Shown piece by piece: positions 52,728 to 55,449 of a stretch of 55,449 nucleotides of DNA. The position numbers and the translations under genes are program-made. The DNA comes from Planctomycetota bacterium (lineage in GTDB: Bacteria; Planctomycetota; PUPC01; JACPCR01). Where the stretch lies: positions 1 to 55,449 of the forward strand of contig JACPCR010000085.1 in the NCBI GenBank assembly GCA_016179685.1, read 5' to 3'. How positions within the stretch are numbered: the first letter of the stretch is position 1; each line of letters opens with the position of its first letter. The notes beneath the pieces were generated by a model that worked only from the letters and a program-made list of their open reading frames with translations, was not told the origin of the DNA and searched no databases.

Positions 52728-54921
52728 GACTCCGCAGACCTTCTACGTGGCCACGGACGGAAGCGACTCCTGGTCCGGCAAGCTCGATGCTCCGAATGCG
52801 TCGGCCACGGATGGACCCTTTGCTACCCTGCGGCGCGCCCGAGACGCTGGCCGCGGGCTGAAAGCGTCCGGCGGCGGCCCGGACAGGCCGATCCACATCC
52901 TCGTTCGCGGCGGAAAGTATTTTCTCCAGGAACCGCTGATCTTGACCGCGGCGGACAGCGGCACGGCTGAATTCCCCGTGACCTGGGGCGCTTGCCCCGG
53001 CGAGTCCCCCGTTCTCAGCGGCGGATATCGCGTCCAGGACTGGAAAGCTTACGCCGGGGCCATCCTCCGCGCCGAGCTTCCAGGATCGAAAGGGGGCAAG
53101 TGGCTTTTCCGCCAGCTCTTCTGCAACGGCCGGCGCATGCCGCGCGCGCGCTGGCCCAAGCCCGATCCCCGTGACCCGCTTTATAGCGGCTGGGCCTTCA
53201 CCGAGCGTCCCGTAGAAAGCCCCGCGGGCGGCCGAAGCACCATATCTTTCCAATACAAACCCGGCACGTTCCGCCACCGCTGGTCCAAGCCCACACAGGC
53301 CGAGGTGAAAGTTTTTGCTGGCGTCGGCTGGTTCATGAAAACCGTGCCCGTCAAGTCCATCGACGAGGAGAAGCGCATCCTCACCCTGGCATATGACCAG
53401 TGGGATACCGATGTCTTCCCCTGGTATCTGCCGATGGGGTTCACGGCGGACAACCGATTCTGCGTAGAAAACGTGCTCGAAGAGCTGGATCGGCCGGGCG
53501 AGTGGTGCTTCGATTCCGAAGAAGGCCTGCTCTATTTCATGCCACCGTTCGAGCACACTTCGGGCCAGTCGAGTCCCCTGGACGTCGTGGTGCCGGCCCT
53601 GGACTGTCTCGTCGACCTTCGCGGGGCCTCGTGGGTGACGCTCCGCGGCTTCACCTTCACCGAGACGCTCGACGGAGACCATCTGCACCCGGAGGGGACC
53701 GGCGGCTGGGGCGCCATGGGCGTCTGGATGGGCCCCAGGCCTGTATGCAACGCGGTTAGACTGCGGGACGCCGAGCAGTGTGTCCTCGAAAACAACCACT
53801 TCCGGGACGTCGGGTGGAATGCCATTTACCTGGAAGACCGCAACGTTCGGAATGTCATCCGGCGCAATGAAATCTCGGGCGCCGGTGCAAATGGCATCTG
53901 CCTCGCAGGAAGCCAACTCCGACATCCGGTCTTCAACGAAGTGTCGGATAACCATATTCACCACTGCGGCGACCTCACCAAGTACGTCGCCGGCGTGTCT
54001 CTCGGCACGTCCGACGGGAACTTCATCCGTCACAATCGCATCGAACGTTTGCCGCACCACGCCATCAACCTGGCCGTCAATCCGGAGGGCCGGAATTACG
54101 TCGAATACAATGAAATCCGGTGGGCGTGCGAGGAAATTGCCGATACCGCCGCGATCAACTGCTGGATGGAGCTGGGGGGACCGGAGGCCCAGCGCAACGG
54201 GCACGTCATCCGCTTCAACCTCATCTCCGACATTTGTGGCATCGAGGTCAAAGAAGGAAAGATCGTCCGCAGCCAGCATTTCCCGACGAGCGGGCTCTAT
54301 CTCGACAACTGCGCCAGCAACTGTCTGGTGTTCGGAAACCTGTTCCTTCGCTGCGGCATGGCCGGAGTCCTCATCCACAACGGGAAAAACAACCTCATCG
54401 AGAATAATGTCTTCGTGGACTGCAAAGCCAGCGTGCGGCTGCAGGACTGGATCGTGACACTGCCCTACTGGGCGCGCCTCGCCGGATTCATGACCGGTAA
54501 CCTCGTACAGCGGAACATCTGTTACCAGACCCGACCCGACACTTTCCTTTATCACCTTCAAGGCTGCGCCGCGTCTACCGGTTGGTCGCCTCTATCGGTT
54601 GCCAGTGCCGACGCGAACCTGTATTACCGCACGGGCGACGGGGATTACCGGGTGTTCTTCGAAGGGAAGCTGGCCCCCTCGCCCGTCTTCCAGAGACTCG
54701 AAGCGTCGGAAGGCAAGGCCCTCGATGCGGCCGATACGCTCGAGGTCTGGAAGGCGCTGGGATTCGACCTTCATTCGCGCTTCCAAGACCCTCTCTTCGT
54801 CGATCCGGCCGGGGACGACTACCGCCTGCGTCCAGACTCGCCAGCGTTCGCTCTGGGATTCCAGCCGATCCCCATAAGCGAAATAGGAATACGGCCGACT
54901 CCATCGAACGCAAGAACTTAG
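52711..54921 (+). CDS. Right-handed parallel beta-helix protein
   Basis: 736 residues. FYVATDGSDSWSGKLDAPN and FATLRRARDAGR open the protein as in bacterial pectate-lyase-like and GH141-type helices. Coil repeats rich in Asn run from about 330 to 620 (CVLENNHFRDVGWNAIYLED, VIRRNEISGAGANGICL, NFIRHNRIERLPHHAINL, NNLIENNVFVDCKA). The C-terminal section ends in the DPAGDDYRLRPDSPA phrase common in these proteins. Probably a polysaccharide-active or -binding enzyme. No signal peptide is visible from ATG 52711, which is odd for this class. Confidence 0.8.
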   Translation: MDKTDKTPQTFYVATDGSDSWSGKLDAPNASATDGPFATLRRARDAGRGLKASGGGPDRPIHILVRGGKYFLQEPLILTAADSGTAEFPVTWGACPGESPVLSGGYRVQDWKAYAGAILRAELPGSKGGKWLFRQLFCNGRRMPRARWPKPDPRDPLYSGWAFTERPVESPAGGRSTISFQYKPGTFRHRWSKPTQAEVKVFAGVGWFMKTVPVKSIDEEKRILTLAYDQWDTDVFPWYLPMGFTADNRFCVENVLEELDRPGEWCFDSEEGLLYFMPPFEHTSGQSSPLDVVVPALDCLVDLRGASWVTLRGFTFTETLDGDHLHPEGTGGWGAMGVWMGPRPVCNAVRLRDAEQCVLENNHFRDVGWNAIYLEDRNVRNVIRRNEISGAGANGICLAGSQLRHPVFNEVSDNHIHHCGDLTKYVAGVSLGTSDGNFIRHNRIERLPHHAINLAVNPEGRNYVEYNEIRWACEEIADTAAINCWMELGGPEAQRNGHVIRFNLISDICGIEVKEGKIVRSQHFPTSGLYLDNCASNCLVFGNLFLRCGMAGVLIHNGKNNLIENNVFVDCKASVRLQDWIVTLPYWARLAGFMTGNLVQRNICYQTRPDTFLYHLQGCAASTGWSPLSVASADANLYYRTGDGDYRVFFEGKLAPSPVFQRLEASEGKALDAADTLEVWKALGFDLHSRFQDPLFVDPAGDDYRLRPDSPAFALGFQPIPISEIGIRPTPSNART

Positions 54922-54972
54922 TGTACCCTCTCTATTCAGTATCTTAGGAAAGCCCTGAAGTAGGCGAAATGA

Positions 54973-55174
54973 TATAGTTAGGTATGCTGAACACAGACCG
55001 TTCACATATAAGGGGTTATGCAAGGTGGCAACGTCAAGGCCATTGCCACCTTGCATAGCAGCCCAGGGCACAAGTTCGCCGAAGCCCCGCGAAGGCGAAC
55101 GCAGCCCTGGGAAGGGAAAGCGCATAAACCACAAGAGTCCCGTAGGGGCGACAGAAATTTTCGCTAAGGAGTTA
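54973..55174 (+). repeat. 200-bp intergenic repeat, copy 2
   Basis: Well-preserved copy of 47201-47401. It has a perfect 13-bp stem (55019-55031 with 55043-55055) and a nested stem, CCCAGGGC (55062-55069) with GCCCTGGG (55104-55111), enclosing GTTCGCC/GGCGAAC. The 3' part is GAGTCCCGTAGGGGCGACAG then CTAAGGAGTTA. Likely a structured non-coding RNA or a MITE-like element. Confidence 0.7.
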
Positions 55175-55360
55175 CGCTACGCCATTCGGGACTGACACCC
55201 CGCGAACGGTGCTGAAGCGCTCACAACGGGATAAATCGCGGGCTTCGCTGCGTAGCGGAACGCGTCAGCGCTCCGTCCGAGAGATGAGATTTGAGGGGCC
55301 AGACGAAGCGCTGACGCACTTCGCTACGCCATTCGGGGCTGAGACGTGGGGAACATCGAC
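55175..55360. other. Spacer with direct and inverted repeats
   Basis: GCTACGCCATTCGGG occurs at about 55183 and again at about 55324. Between them, CGTAGCGGAACGCGTCAGCG and an inverted relative (about 55304-55329) could fold together. No gene seen. Confidence 0.45.
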
Positions 55361-55449
55361 ATAGGTAGGCCCTCGCGGGCTTTCCCTGTCACACCACCGT
55401 ACGTACGGGCCTCGTATACGGCGGTTCAGTAGAGGTTACGCTCACGTCG
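55361..55449 (-). mobile_element. 3' end of a group II intron (domains V-VI), cut by window edge
   Basis: Read on the minus strand, GAACCGCCGTATACG...CGTACGTACGGTGGTGTG (55390-55427) folds as a group II intron domain V hairpin, with ACCGCCGTA pairing TACGGTGGT. It is followed by a short GC-rich hairpin and CCTACCTAT, a typical domain VI and 3' end at 55361. The intron body and any reverse transcriptase lie beyond the right edge. Confidence 0.65.

Overview
The window is a GC-rich bacterial chromosome segment from a Gram-negative-like lineage. Its gene content points to Planctomycetota or an allied uncultured group such as Hydrogenedentota or Sumerlaeota: a secreted PQQ-type propeller protein, Tat-exported phosphatase-like enzyme, LamG/glycosidase giant, neutral ceramidase-like protein, DUF4058, and long intergenic spacers full of palindromes. 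This placement is inferred from gene families only; no rRNA or tRNA gene was seen.

Layout. 1-9177: secreted PQQ-propeller protein, small-molecule methyltransferase, two convergent TIM-barrel glycosidase-like genes and a ceramidase-like gene. 9178-17728: CorA, a two-gene heterodimeric ABC exporter with one degenerate ATP site, class III fructose-1,6-bisphosphatase, and a PDZ periplasmic protein. 17879-18912: a small minus-strand array of a toxin-antitoxin pair and a second, truncated gene pair, separated and flanked by about 110-bp direct repeats that look like integron attC sites. 19378-25804: minus-strand metabolic genes (glycosyltransferase, IlvD-type dehydratase, lipid kinase, MOSC, DUF1445, 2-hydroxyacid dehydrogenase). 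25966-32770: DUF4058, then a selenocysteine-type peroxiredoxin whose stop overlaps a lipid-linked-sugar glycosyltransferase, followed by a sugar formyltransferase, a WecE/RffA-type aminotransferase and a polytopic membrane protein. Together these suggest synthesis and lipid-linked transfer of a 4-formamido-4,6-dideoxyhexose for a cell-surface glycan. 32805-37859: an HTH/transmembrane/coiled-coil protein, a Tat phosphatase-like/membrane protein pair and alanine dehydrogenase. 38191-42514: a MoxR, DUF58, transglutaminase operon. 42730-54921: LamG/glycosidase giant, NtrC-type regulator, AspRS with an overlapping zinc ribbon, a decayed gene, and a small operon ending in a large beta-helix protein. 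The right edge carries the 3' end of a group II intron on the minus strand.

The most notable items are: (1) an in-frame UGA at the peroxidatic position of the peroxiredoxin with a perfect 8-bp hairpin at a bacterial-SECIS distance; (2) a family of intergenic hairpins that share a 16-nt palindromic head but have unrelated, self-complementary arms; (3) the attC-like cassette array with a toxin-antitoxin pair; and (4) a 200-bp structured intergenic repeat present twice. Several starts were moved from the longest open frame using signal peptides, ribosome binding sites or family lengths; this is stated in each entry.
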